The notes beneath the pieces were generated by a model. That model had not been told where the DNA came from, did not search any database, and saw only the letters and a list, made by a program, of their open reading frames with translations. A program made the translations under genes and the position numbers. From NCBI GenBank assembly GCA_002309055.1, contig DBWO01000037.1:2574-22599 (forward strand): a DNA stretch of 20,026 nt. The letters are read 5' to 3'. Shown here in pieces: positions 1-7,041 of this stretch (position 1 is its first letter; each line of letters starts with the position of its first letter). The stretch comes from Ruminococcaceae bacterium UBA1236 (GTDB lineage: Bacteria > Bacillota > Clostridia > Oscillospirales > Acutalibacteraceae).

Positions 1-225
1 CCCGAAGCCGAGGGCAATGTGCAGTACTATCACTGTTCGCTTTGCGGCAAAAACTTCTCCGATTCCGGCGGCGTGAACGAGCTGACAAGCGCTACAACTG
101 AAGCGCTTTCGGCGCGGGAAGCTGACGGTGTATGCAAGTATTGCGGCGAAACGCACACCGGCGTTTTCGGCTGGCTGGTCAAACTCATCCACAGCATTCT
201 TGCGCTGATCGGATTGAAAAAGTGA
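1..225 (+). CDS. C-terminal fragment of a large secreted or surface protein with a Cys-pair and HTG tail
   Basis: The reading frame is open from the first base of the window, so this is the 3' end of a longer gene and the GTG at 19 is not a convincing start. The visible part has two CxxC pairs, HCSLCG and CKYCG, which may form a small metal-binding or disulfide module. It ends in the pattern CKYCGETHTG, then a hydrophobic segment (VFGWLVKLIHSILALIGL), then KK at the stop. Tails of this type are familiar from large secreted proteins of gut Clostridia, where they may help retain the protein at the envelope; that role is inference. The catalytic or adhesive part lies outside the window, so the function cannot be given. 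The gene stops 40 bases before the GH36 gene with no hairpin between, so read-through into the glycoside operon is possible. Confidence 0.7.
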   Translation, partial: PEAEGNVQYYHCSLCGKNFSDSGGVNELTSATTEALSAREADGVCKYCGETHTGVFGWLVKLIHSILALIGLKK

Positions 226-252
226 TCGAATATTATCGTTTAGATTAATCAC

Positions 253-258
253 AGGAGG
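253..258 (+). promoter_or_regulatory. Ribosome binding site of the first GH36 gene
   Basis: A perfect AGGAGG lies 7 bases before the ATG at 266. It fixes the start of the GH36 gene and the hydrophobic N-terminus that goes with it. I could not find a convincing -35/-10 pair in the 40-base gap upstream. Confidence 0.85.
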
Positions 259-265
259 CGGTTTT

Positions 266-2347
266 ATGCTGCGATGGAAACCGTTGCTTTGCCTTGCGCA
301 ATCGTTTTTGATGCTCATCTCCCTGCTCTCACCCTATGATTCGGCGTTCAAACGAAACACGGATCGTAAAGCTGTGATGCTCACGGCTGAGCAGAATGTT
401 TCCTTTGCGTCCGCGCCTGCCAAGGCATTTGAAGTCAGCGAGAAAGAGAAGCAGCAATGCCGCGACTGGTTCGATTCGCATATCCGTTCGGCACAGGACC
501 CGGCCTATGATTTTACCTTAGGCCTTTGCTCGTTTCGCAGCCATCCCAAAGACTGGACAATCACAGTCGGCGAAGAGAGCGACTGCGGTGCGGTCCGGCG
601 CAACGGCAAAACCTCGATCATCACGCTGCAGCACAAAAAAAGCGGCCTTGTCGCCGAGGTTGAGGCAACGATCTATGAAGACTATGCCTCTTGCGAATGG
701 ACGGTCAACATCAAAAACACCGCCGAAAAACGCTCTCCGGTGATCCGGCGCTTCTATGCGGCGGACTGCACGCTGAACACGGGCAAAACAACGCTGTATG
801 TCAGCAAAGGCAGCAAGCCTGATCCCGACGATTTTGAACTTGTGAAAACCGATGTCAACCGTTTGCCGATGATCTTCAACGCCAACGGCGGACGAAGCGC
901 CTCATTCTTGCCATATATGAACCTGAGCGGAGCTGACGGCGGCGCCGTGTTGGCGGTCGGCTGGACGGGACAGTGGTATACCTCGTTTCGCCAGACGCTG
1001 CGCGGCGTGCATCTTCGGGCCAAACAGGAGTTTTTCAGAGCCTATCTGGAACCGGGCGAATCAGTGCGTTCGCCGCTGGTGTCCCTGACGTTCTATCAGG
1101 GAGATAACGCGCTGAAAGGCTTTGAAACGTTCCGCCAAATGGAGCTCGATTGTGTTTATCCGGCCTCTGCGAAACCTTCAAGGGGCTACATATTTGCAGA
1201 CGAGTTTTCAACCCTCAACTGCGAGGAATTGATCGTTGAATTGCAAAAGCTCGACAAAAACACGCTGGATCTGATCGACTATTTCTGGATGGACGCCGGC
1301 TGGTATGAATATAGCGGCGGCTGGTATGATGGAGTGGGAAACTGGATTGCGGATAAAAACCGTTTTCCCGAAGGGCTCAAGCCCCTTTCCGATGCTATGG
1401 CCGCTAAAGGCAAAAAGTTTCTGCTCTGGTATGAGCCCGAGAGAGTACGCGAAAACACCGTGCTCCATAAAGAAGGAATGAAACACAGCGACTGGATTGT
1501 TCAGATTGATGACAACCTTATGTGGAACCTTGCAAGCGACGGCGCGTGCGAATATCTGAGCAAATACATTTCGGCATCACTTGCCGAGAACGGTGTGTCA
1601 ATTTACAGGCAGGATTTCAATTTCACTCCTTTGAGTTACTGGCAGAAAGCGGACAGGGATTTTTACGGCGGCAGAGAGGGAATATGCGAAAACCATTATG
1701 TGACAAACCTTTACGCTTATCTCGACTGCCTGCTTGACAGCATTGACGGGCTTGTGATTGACAACTGCGCGAGCGGCGGCAAACGGCTTGACCTTGAGAT
1801 GACACGCAGGAGCCTGCCTCTCTGGAGAAGCGACTATAACTGCGGTAATGAGGACGGCACGGTAAAGCCGGATGTGCTTGAGGCAACTCAGTCTATGACA
1901 TACGGTCTCTCGTTCTGGTTTGTTTACAGCGGCACAAACAGGTATTTCCACTCGGAGTACGCTTCAAGAACAGCTATACTCACAAATCAGTCCGTATATC
2001 AGCCGGTCATTTCCGAATATACAAAATATTCGGATATAAGCAGATATATGACAGAAAACTATTATCCCCTCACATACGGCGGGCCGGGATACAACACCGT
2101 GCTCGCAATGCAGTTTGGCTCCGGGAGCGAAGGCGCTGCGGTAATATACAAACGGGAGAAAGCCCCGGATAAAACATACACGCTCAGATTCAGCGGCCTC
2201 GATCCCGACGCGGAATACGAAATCACCGATATTGACGCCCCGGACAAGCCCTTGACTCTCAGCGGAGCAAAACTGATGAGTGAGGGAATAATCACGGCAA
2301 TAAACGAATCGCCGAAAGCGGCTGTTTTCAAATACAAAAAGATTTAA
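266..2347 (+). CDS. GH36-type alpha-galactosidase (melibiase-like), possibly exported
   Basis: Predicted retaining alpha-galactosidase, 693 residues. The central barrel carries the family marks in order: GWTGQW (232-237), WMDAGWY (341-347), LLWYEPERV (386-394), YRQDFN with the likely nucleophile Asp450, NCASGGKRLD (500-509), and PLWRSDY with the likely acid/base Asp523. YRQDFN in place of the classical KWD motif suggests a GH36 clade apart from AgaA-type enzymes. The N-terminus (MLRWK, then a hydrophobic stretch to about residue 22, then SPYDSA) looks like a weak signal peptide, followed by a polar linker; export is inferred only. It heads an operon with a sugar symporter, a GH31 enzyme and a phosphoesterase, so the substrate is probably an alpha-galactoside or mixed alpha-glycoside. 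Oddity: residues 1-300 use almost only CGN arginine and ATC isoleucine codons, while the rest uses mainly AGA/AGG and ATT/ATA. Confidence 0.88.
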   Translation: MLRWKPLLCLAQSFLMLISLLSPYDSAFKRNTDRKAVMLTAEQNVSFASAPAKAFEVSEKEKQQCRDWFDSHIRSAQDPAYDFTLGLCSFRSHPKDWTITVGEESDCGAVRRNGKTSIITLQHKKSGLVAEVEATIYEDYASCEWTVNIKNTAEKRSPVIRRFYAADCTLNTGKTTLYVSKGSKPDPDDFELVKTDVNRLPMIFNANGGRSASFLPYMNLSGADGGAVLAVGWTGQWYTSFRQTLRGVHLRAKQEFFRAYLEPGESVRSPLVSLTFYQGDNALKGFETFRQMELDCVYPASAKPSRGYIFADEFSTLNCEELIVELQKLDKNTLDLIDYFWMDAGWYEYSGGWYDGVGNWIADKNRFPEGLKPLSDAMAAKGKKFLLWYEPERVRENTVLHKEGMKHSDWIVQIDDNLMWNLASDGACEYLSKYISASLAENGVSIYRQDFNFTPLSYWQKADRDFYGGREGICENHYVTNLYAYLDCLLDSIDGLVIDNCASGGKRLDLEMTRRSLPLWRSDYNCGNEDGTVKPDVLEATQSMTYGLSFWFVYSGTNRYFHSEYASRTAILTNQSVYQPVISEYTKYSDISRYMTENYYPLTYGGPGYNTVLAMQFGSGSEGAAVIYKREKAPDKTYTLRFSGLDPDAEYEITDIDAPDKPLTLSGAKLMSEGIITAINESPKAAVFKYKKI

Positions 2348-2363
2348 CGCTCAGTTAAAAAAC

Positions 2364-2372
2364 AGGAAAGGG
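2364..2372 (+). promoter_or_regulatory. Ribosome binding site that sets the MFS transporter start
   Basis: AGGAAAGGG ends 8 bases before the ATG at 2381. An in-frame GTG at 2372 overlaps the ribosome site itself, so ATG 2381 is the better start. Confidence 0.7.
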
Positions 2373-2380
2373 TGAATAAT

Positions 2381-3907
2381 ATGTCGATTAAATCCATGCT
2401 CATAGGTTTAAGGCAAACCTACCTTGACAACGAATCCGTATCATACAGGGAACAGCTCGGTTATGCAGGCGGTATTTTCGGCAACGCAATGGGGCAGGAC
2501 AGCGTAGGCACCTTCGCCGGAAACTTCGGGCGTGACTATGCCGGCCTTACCAACGGTATGTCAGCCATAAAGGATAATATAAGCACCGTGCTCAGCTTTG
2601 TTATCCCTCCCGTTGCGGGCTCTCTCTTTGACAGACCCATTAAGAACGGCAAAAGAAGCAACCTGCGCACCGCTCTTATGGTGGCACCCATTCCGTTTGC
2701 GGTCACATCCATGCTTCTTTTCATTGTTCCTACCGCAAACGCATTATATAACTTTATCTGGACGCTGTTTCTGAGCATATTCTTCTCAATCGCGGATACA
2801 TTTTACGATATTGCGCTCGCTTCACTCGGCCTAAAAATGGTTTCCGACCCTTCGGACCGTAAAAAGTTTTTCACCTTTGAATCCATAGCGGCCACTCTCG
2901 GCTCTCTGCTGCCCGGCGGAGTAATACCGGTTGTCGTGGGTTTGGCAAAGACCCCCGCGCGCGAGCAATGGAGCTATTTCTTTGTGGCTCTGGGCTTCTG
3001 TATCATAGGTGTTGCGGCTATGTACGCCCCGTATATGACCATTGAAGAAAGAGTCAGCTTTTTCACGCCTTCGGAAGACAAAAATGATGAAAAGGTTAAC
3101 TGGAACAAAGACACTGTTCTTGCTCTGCTTCACAACAGGCCGTTTATGGTGCTTATGGCTTCATCCATATTTGAGACTATCAGGAAAGTCACATATGACA
3201 CCCTTATTTATCTTTATAAAAACACCTTTGACGATCTGCCGATGAAGACCATAGTTGAAAGCATCAGCGGAGCTCTGTCCTATGTAGGACTTATGGCAGT
3301 GCCCTTTGTGGGCAAAAAGATTTCCGCCAAAGCGATGCTTGCCGGCGGATACGGATACACAGCGTTTTTCTACGCAATCATCTCCTCTTTCAATATAAAA
3401 TTCAATCTTGAAAGAGTCAGAAAACTCAGGTATATCCCCGGAGCCTGTATTGCCCTTGCAGGCATGCCCAACGCCGCACAGGGCGCCGCCCGAAGGATTA
3501 TAGTCGGCGACTCCACAGACTATATGGAATGGTATTCCGAAACGAGATACGGCGTTCCGATAAGAAGCGACGGTCTTCTGTGCGCGGCACAGAATATAGT
3601 TGCCAAAATCACATCACTTATAAAAGTAAATCTTACAAACGGTTTGCTTGCAGTTATCGGATATAAATCGAAAGACCTCAAAACCGGAGAAGCCGCGGTC
3701 CAGACCCCGCAGACTCTCAGAGGCATTTACGCCATGATTTCGCTTTGCGGCCTGCTAGGCAATATCCTGCCCGCTCTCTGTTTCCTGTTTGATAATTACA
3801 GCGGAAAGAGAAAAGAAGCGATTTATGCAGAGCTGACTGAAATGAGAAAGCTCAGGGGAGAAAAAGCGGCAGAACTGGAGAAAGAAGAAAATGAAACCAC
3901 TGTGTGA
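2381..3907 (+). CDS. MFS transporter, glycoside/cation symporter (GPH, MelB-like) type
   Basis: Integral membrane transporter of 508 residues, with about a dozen hydrophobic segments. Near the N-terminus is PPVAGSLFDRPIKNGKRSNLR (about 76-96). It matches the loop between transmembrane segments 2 and 3 of the GPH family, where a D-R motif and a basic stretch follow a P-x-x-G-x-x-x-D turn (compare DPLMGYIVDRT in MelB). The C-terminus is a charged cytoplasmic helix rich in Lys and Glu (about 475-508). Such carriers take up di- and oligosaccharides or glycosides with Na+ or H+. It lies 33 bases after the GH36 gene and overlaps the GH31 gene by 17 bases, so it is probably the importer for the glycoside whose breakdown the flanking hydrolases carry out. 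The exact sugar and coupling ion cannot be read from the sequence. A general MFS carrier outside GPH is the alternative. Confidence 0.82.
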   Translation: MSIKSMLIGLRQTYLDNESVSYREQLGYAGGIFGNAMGQDSVGTFAGNFGRDYAGLTNGMSAIKDNISTVLSFVIPPVAGSLFDRPIKNGKRSNLRTALMVAPIPFAVTSMLLFIVPTANALYNFIWTLFLSIFFSIADTFYDIALASLGLKMVSDPSDRKKFFTFESIAATLGSLLPGGVIPVVVGLAKTPAREQWSYFFVALGFCIIGVAAMYAPYMTIEERVSFFTPSEDKNDEKVNWNKDTVLALLHNRPFMVLMASSIFETIRKVTYDTLIYLYKNTFDDLPMKTIVESISGALSYVGLMAVPFVGKKISAKAMLAGGYGYTAFFYAIISSFNIKFNLERVRKLRYIPGACIALAGMPNAAQGAARRIIVGDSTDYMEWYSETRYGVPIRSDGLLCAAQNIVAKITSLIKVNLTNGLLAVIGYKSKDLKTGEAAVQTPQTLRGIYAMISLCGLLGNILPALCFLFDNYSGKRKEAIYAELTEMRKLRGEKAAELEKEENETTV

Positions 3908-5885
3908 AGACAATAAAATATTCTTTACATTCTGCAAAAACGAAATGATGCTCATAAATGCCGGGGACGGTGTCTGGCGCCTGAGGTTTGCCGATGATAA
4001 GTCGCTCGCAAACACAGGCGCGGCACAGACACTTTCAAAAGATCTCGGCGAAGAGGCAAACGAAAGCGTTTGCGATATAGCCTTTGAGCAGAGCGGCAAC
4101 GGATTTACCGCAACGGATAAATCCGGCTCAAAAGCGGTATTCGGCGGCAATGGGCTTGACTTTTATGATGCTCAGGGCATTCTTAAGCGCAGAGTAAAAA
4201 AGATAACAATAGGAAATGACTGCGTTACAGTTAAGCTCTCCACCTCAAAAAAAGAGCGCCTTTACGGCACGGGCGAGAGATTTGATAAGGTTGACAGAAG
4301 CGGCAAGAGAGTGCATATCTATGCCATTGACCGCTGGTGTCAGACTCACGGCAACAGCTACATCCCCATTCCTTTTATCCTGTCATCAAACTGCAGCGCG
4401 GTGTTTATGAACAGATATGAGCACAGCGTGATTGAAACACGTTTTCTGGGCAGTAATGAAATTAAAATCAAACAGAAATTCGCGCCTGCCGACCTCTATG
4501 TTTTCACGTGTGATTCCCCTCAGAAAATACTCACGGCTTATTCGGAGATAACAGGCTTTGCCCCGATGCCTCCCGAATGGTCTTACGGCACGCTTGTCTG
4601 CCGTTATCACCCCGAGTTTGAGACTAAAGAGGGCGTATTCGCGATGATGCGGGCGATGAGCGACAACGATTTCCCCTGGGACGCAGTAATTCTTGAGGGA
4701 TTCAGGACCTTCAGAAAAGAGAATTGGCCGGAGCTTAAGGAAATCAGCGACAAAGTGCATTCCGAAGGCAAGTGCGTGATGATTTACGAGCAGTGCGGAC
4801 GCTTCCCTGCGGACAGCGAAGAATACTACGGACTTGATGATTCGTATGCGGTAAACTCAGATGAAGGAGTTTATCTTCACGAAACACGCTCTATGAATCT
4901 GCTTGACAATTTCCATCACAAACAGATGCGTTGCATAGATTTAACAAGTGAAAGAAGCCGTGACAAATGGCGCGAATTCAGAAGCGGACTTGTTGACGGC
5001 GTTGGTATTGAAGGCGCGAAAATAGATTTCTGCGAGCAGTTCCCCGACAGCAAATCAATCAAGTTTGCCGACGGGCGTGACCCGATGGCGGCGCACCATT
5101 GGTTCCCTACGCTCTATAACGTGCTTCAGTATGAGCAATTCAACACAAGACCGCGCGGCGGAGTCAATTTCTCGCGAGGCGGCGGAATAGGCGCGCAGAG
5201 ATATCCCTTCGTGTGGCTCGGCGATCAGAGGCGTGAATTCTATTTTCTTAAGCCCGTTATCAGAGGCGCGCTGTCACTTGGTCTTTCGGGTGTGCCGTTT
5301 GTCAGCTGGGATATGGCGGGATATCAGCCGTCATTTAATCCGTCAGACAAAAAGCACGAAGAAAAAGTGTTCATAAGGGCGCTTGAGTTTACCGCTTTTT
5401 CCGCGAATATACAGACTCACGGCAGAGTAAAACGCCCCTATGATTTTGACGATCATACAAAGGCGGTTTATCACGCATATTCGCATCTTCACGATTGCCT
5501 CAGGCCATATCTGCTTGAGCAGTCCGAGGTTTCGTGCAAAACGGGTCTGCCGCTTTTAAGGCATCTTTTCCTCTATGACCCGCTTGACAGTAAAGCGATG
5601 GACACCGAGGATGAATATATGCTCGGATGCGCTCTGCTTGTGGCTCCTGTGCTCTCAAGGAAAAACAGGAGAGATATCTACCTGCCGAAGGGCAGATGGA
5701 TAAACATATTTGACGGCAAAACTTATGAAGGCGGCAAAATGATAAAGAACTGTCAGGTGCCGCTTGAGGCCGTGCCGGTTTTCCGCCTTGAGGGCGCTGA
5801 AACGGACGTGCTTCTCCCCTCTCTTGAAAAAGCCAAGAAATATATTGATGAAATAATTAATCTCTGCGGAGGTGCAAAAAAATGA
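3891..5885 (+). CDS. GH31 family alpha-glycosidase (alpha-glucosidase or alpha-xylosidase type)
   Basis: Cytoplasmic retaining glycosidase of 664 residues with no signal peptide. Landmarks in order: LYGTGERFD (124-132), typical of the N-terminal beta domain of GH31; KIDFCEQFPD with the likely nucleophile Asp379; FSRGGGIGAQRYPFVWLGD with the likely acid/base Asp445; GVPFVSWDMAGY (467-478); the distal-domain signature EYMLGCALLVAPVL (575-588); and LPKGRWINIFDG. At the barrel strand where many GH31 enzymes have a substrate-binding Asp (…D.iwlD), this protein reads WDAVILEGF with Glu269, so the specificity may be unusual. The start overlaps the transporter by 17 bases and has GGAGAAAGAAG just upstream, consistent with translational coupling. 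The substrate is probably a disaccharide or xyloside brought in by the neighbouring symporter. Alpha-glucosidase, alpha-xylosidase and related activities cannot be told apart from motifs alone. Confidence 0.9.
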   Translation: MKPLCEDNKIFFTFCKNEMMLINAGDGVWRLRFADDKSLANTGAAQTLSKDLGEEANESVCDIAFEQSGNGFTATDKSGSKAVFGGNGLDFYDAQGILKRRVKKITIGNDCVTVKLSTSKKERLYGTGERFDKVDRSGKRVHIYAIDRWCQTHGNSYIPIPFILSSNCSAVFMNRYEHSVIETRFLGSNEIKIKQKFAPADLYVFTCDSPQKILTAYSEITGFAPMPPEWSYGTLVCRYHPEFETKEGVFAMMRAMSDNDFPWDAVILEGFRTFRKENWPELKEISDKVHSEGKCVMIYEQCGRFPADSEEYYGLDDSYAVNSDEGVYLHETRSMNLLDNFHHKQMRCIDLTSERSRDKWREFRSGLVDGVGIEGAKIDFCEQFPDSKSIKFADGRDPMAAHHWFPTLYNVLQYEQFNTRPRGGVNFSRGGGIGAQRYPFVWLGDQRREFYFLKPVIRGALSLGLSGVPFVSWDMAGYQPSFNPSDKKHEEKVFIRALEFTAFSANIQTHGRVKRPYDFDDHTKAVYHAYSHLHDCLRPYLLEQSEVSCKTGLPLLRHLFLYDPLDSKAMDTEDEYMLGCALLVAPVLSRKNRRDIYLPKGRWINIFDGKTYEGGKMIKNCQVPLEAVPVFRLEGAETDVLLPSLEKAKKYIDEIINLCGGAKK

Positions 5886-6979
5886 AAAAATCATTTAAAA
5901 TTATCCTGTGTGTTCTGCTTGTTGCCGTGATTGCGGGAGGCGTTATAACTTATGCTTTTCTCCCCCATCCTCTTAACTACAACATCAAGAATATTGAGAG
6001 TGTCGGCAGCAACATCGAGGTTATCGAAAAAACAACCGACAGCGTAACGATAAAGAACAATCAGAAAGGCAACGTAAAAGTGATTACATTCACCGACACG
6101 CACCTTGACGGCAAAAATAAGACCTCAAAAGTAACGGTCTCTCATATTGTTGAAAATGTTCAGAAGGAAAAGCCCGACCTTGTTATTTTCGGCGGCGACA
6201 ATGTTACCTCCGTTTTCAACAGAAAAAGATGCAATCAGCTCGCTCAGATATTTGAAAAGCTCGGCGTTTACTGGGCTGCTGTGCTCGGCAATCACGAGGG
6301 TGACTCAAGCGGCTCCGTTTCAAGAGAAGAAATGGTTGACATTTTTTCGTCATACGAGCACTGCCTTATGCTGCAGGGTCCGGAAGACGTTTGGGGCAAC
6401 GGCAACTATTACATCAACATTCTTAACGCGGACGACTCCCTCTGCCACACATTTTATTTCTTTGACTCGGGCTCCAGAATGAGCAGCGAGATGAAGGCGG
6501 AATATGGCATTGACGAGAGTGAAAATCCCTATGACGGCGTAAAAGAGTCACAGGTTGAGTGGTATAAGGAAGCCGTTAAGGCAAATAAAGAAAAATACGG
6601 TGATTTCCACTCAACAGCCATACTTCACATTCCCCTGCCTCAGATGGAAACAGAGGCTGAGAAAGGCAATTTCATAAGAGGTGAAAAACGCGAGGGCGTT
6701 TGCGCATCAGGCTTTGACGCCGGTCTGTTTGACGCGATTAAAGAGATGGGCACAACGGAGAAAGTGTTCTTCGGCCACGATCATGTCAATGATTTCGCCC
6801 TTATGTGCGACGGCATAATGCTCGCTTACATGGAGGCTTCCGGCTACGGCTCATACACGACATACAGCAAATTCGGCTATGAGGAGAAGGATTGGCTCCA
6901 GGGCTGGACAGTTTTTGACATTGCTCCCGAAGGCACCTATGAGCCGTATTATCACCGTAACAGTGAAAATATGCAGTAA
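5882..6979 (+). CDS. Membrane-anchored calcineurin-like metallophosphoesterase
   Basis: A 365-residue metallophosphoesterase with one N-terminal hydrophobic segment (about 7-27, after MKKSFK) that should act as a signal anchor or uncleaved signal peptide, placing the catalytic domain outside the membrane. The five dinuclear-metal motifs are all present: TDTHLDG (Asp72, His74), GGDN (Asp106), GNHE (Asn137, His138), LHIPLPQ (His249) and FGHDHVND (His299, His301). The ATG overlaps the GH31 stop codon as ATGA, and GGAGGTG sits 7 bases before it, so it is the last gene of a translationally coupled operon. Relatives include phosphodiesterases, nucleotidases and protein phosphatases; the substrate is unknown. 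Its presence in a glycoside operon is odd, since none of the other products obviously needs a phosphatase. It is followed directly by the terminator hairpin. Confidence 0.88.
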   Translation: MKKSFKIILCVLLVAVIAGGVITYAFLPHPLNYNIKNIESVGSNIEVIEKTTDSVTIKNNQKGNVKVITFTDTHLDGKNKTSKVTVSHIVENVQKEKPDLVIFGGDNVTSVFNRKRCNQLAQIFEKLGVYWAAVLGNHEGDSSGSVSREEMVDIFSSYEHCLMLQGPEDVWGNGNYYINILNADDSLCHTFYFFDSGSRMSSEMKAEYGIDESENPYDGVKESQVEWYKEAVKANKEKYGDFHSTAILHIPLPQMETEAEKGNFIRGEKREGVCASGFDAGLFDAIKEMGTTEKVFFGHDHVNDFALMCDGIMLAYMEASGYGSYTTYSKFGYEEKDWLQGWTVFDIAPEGTYEPYYHRNSENMQ

Positions 6980-6985
6980 CATATA

Positions 6986-7041
6986 ACAGCAAAAAGCCGT
7001 ATGACGGAGAAATCCGCCATACGGCTTTTATTTGTGCTGTT
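6986..7041. terminator. Bidirectional intrinsic terminator between convergent operons
   Basis: The arms AAAAGCCGTATG (6992-7003) and CATACGGCTTTT (7018-7029) are perfectly complementary, with an inner CGG/CCG pairing. The outer parts AACAGCA (6986-6992) and TGCTGTT (7035-7041) can extend the base. A T-run follows the stem on both strands (CTTTTATTTG on plus, CTTTTTGCTG on minus). It lies 6 bases after the phosphoesterase stop and directly abuts the stop of the convergent hydrolase gene, so it can end both transcripts. Confidence 0.9.

Noticed and set aside
200..262. Promoter for the glycoside operon in the gap before the first GH36 gene
   Set aside because: TTGAAA and several AT-rich hexamers occur, but none has 16-18 base spacing to a good -10 box.
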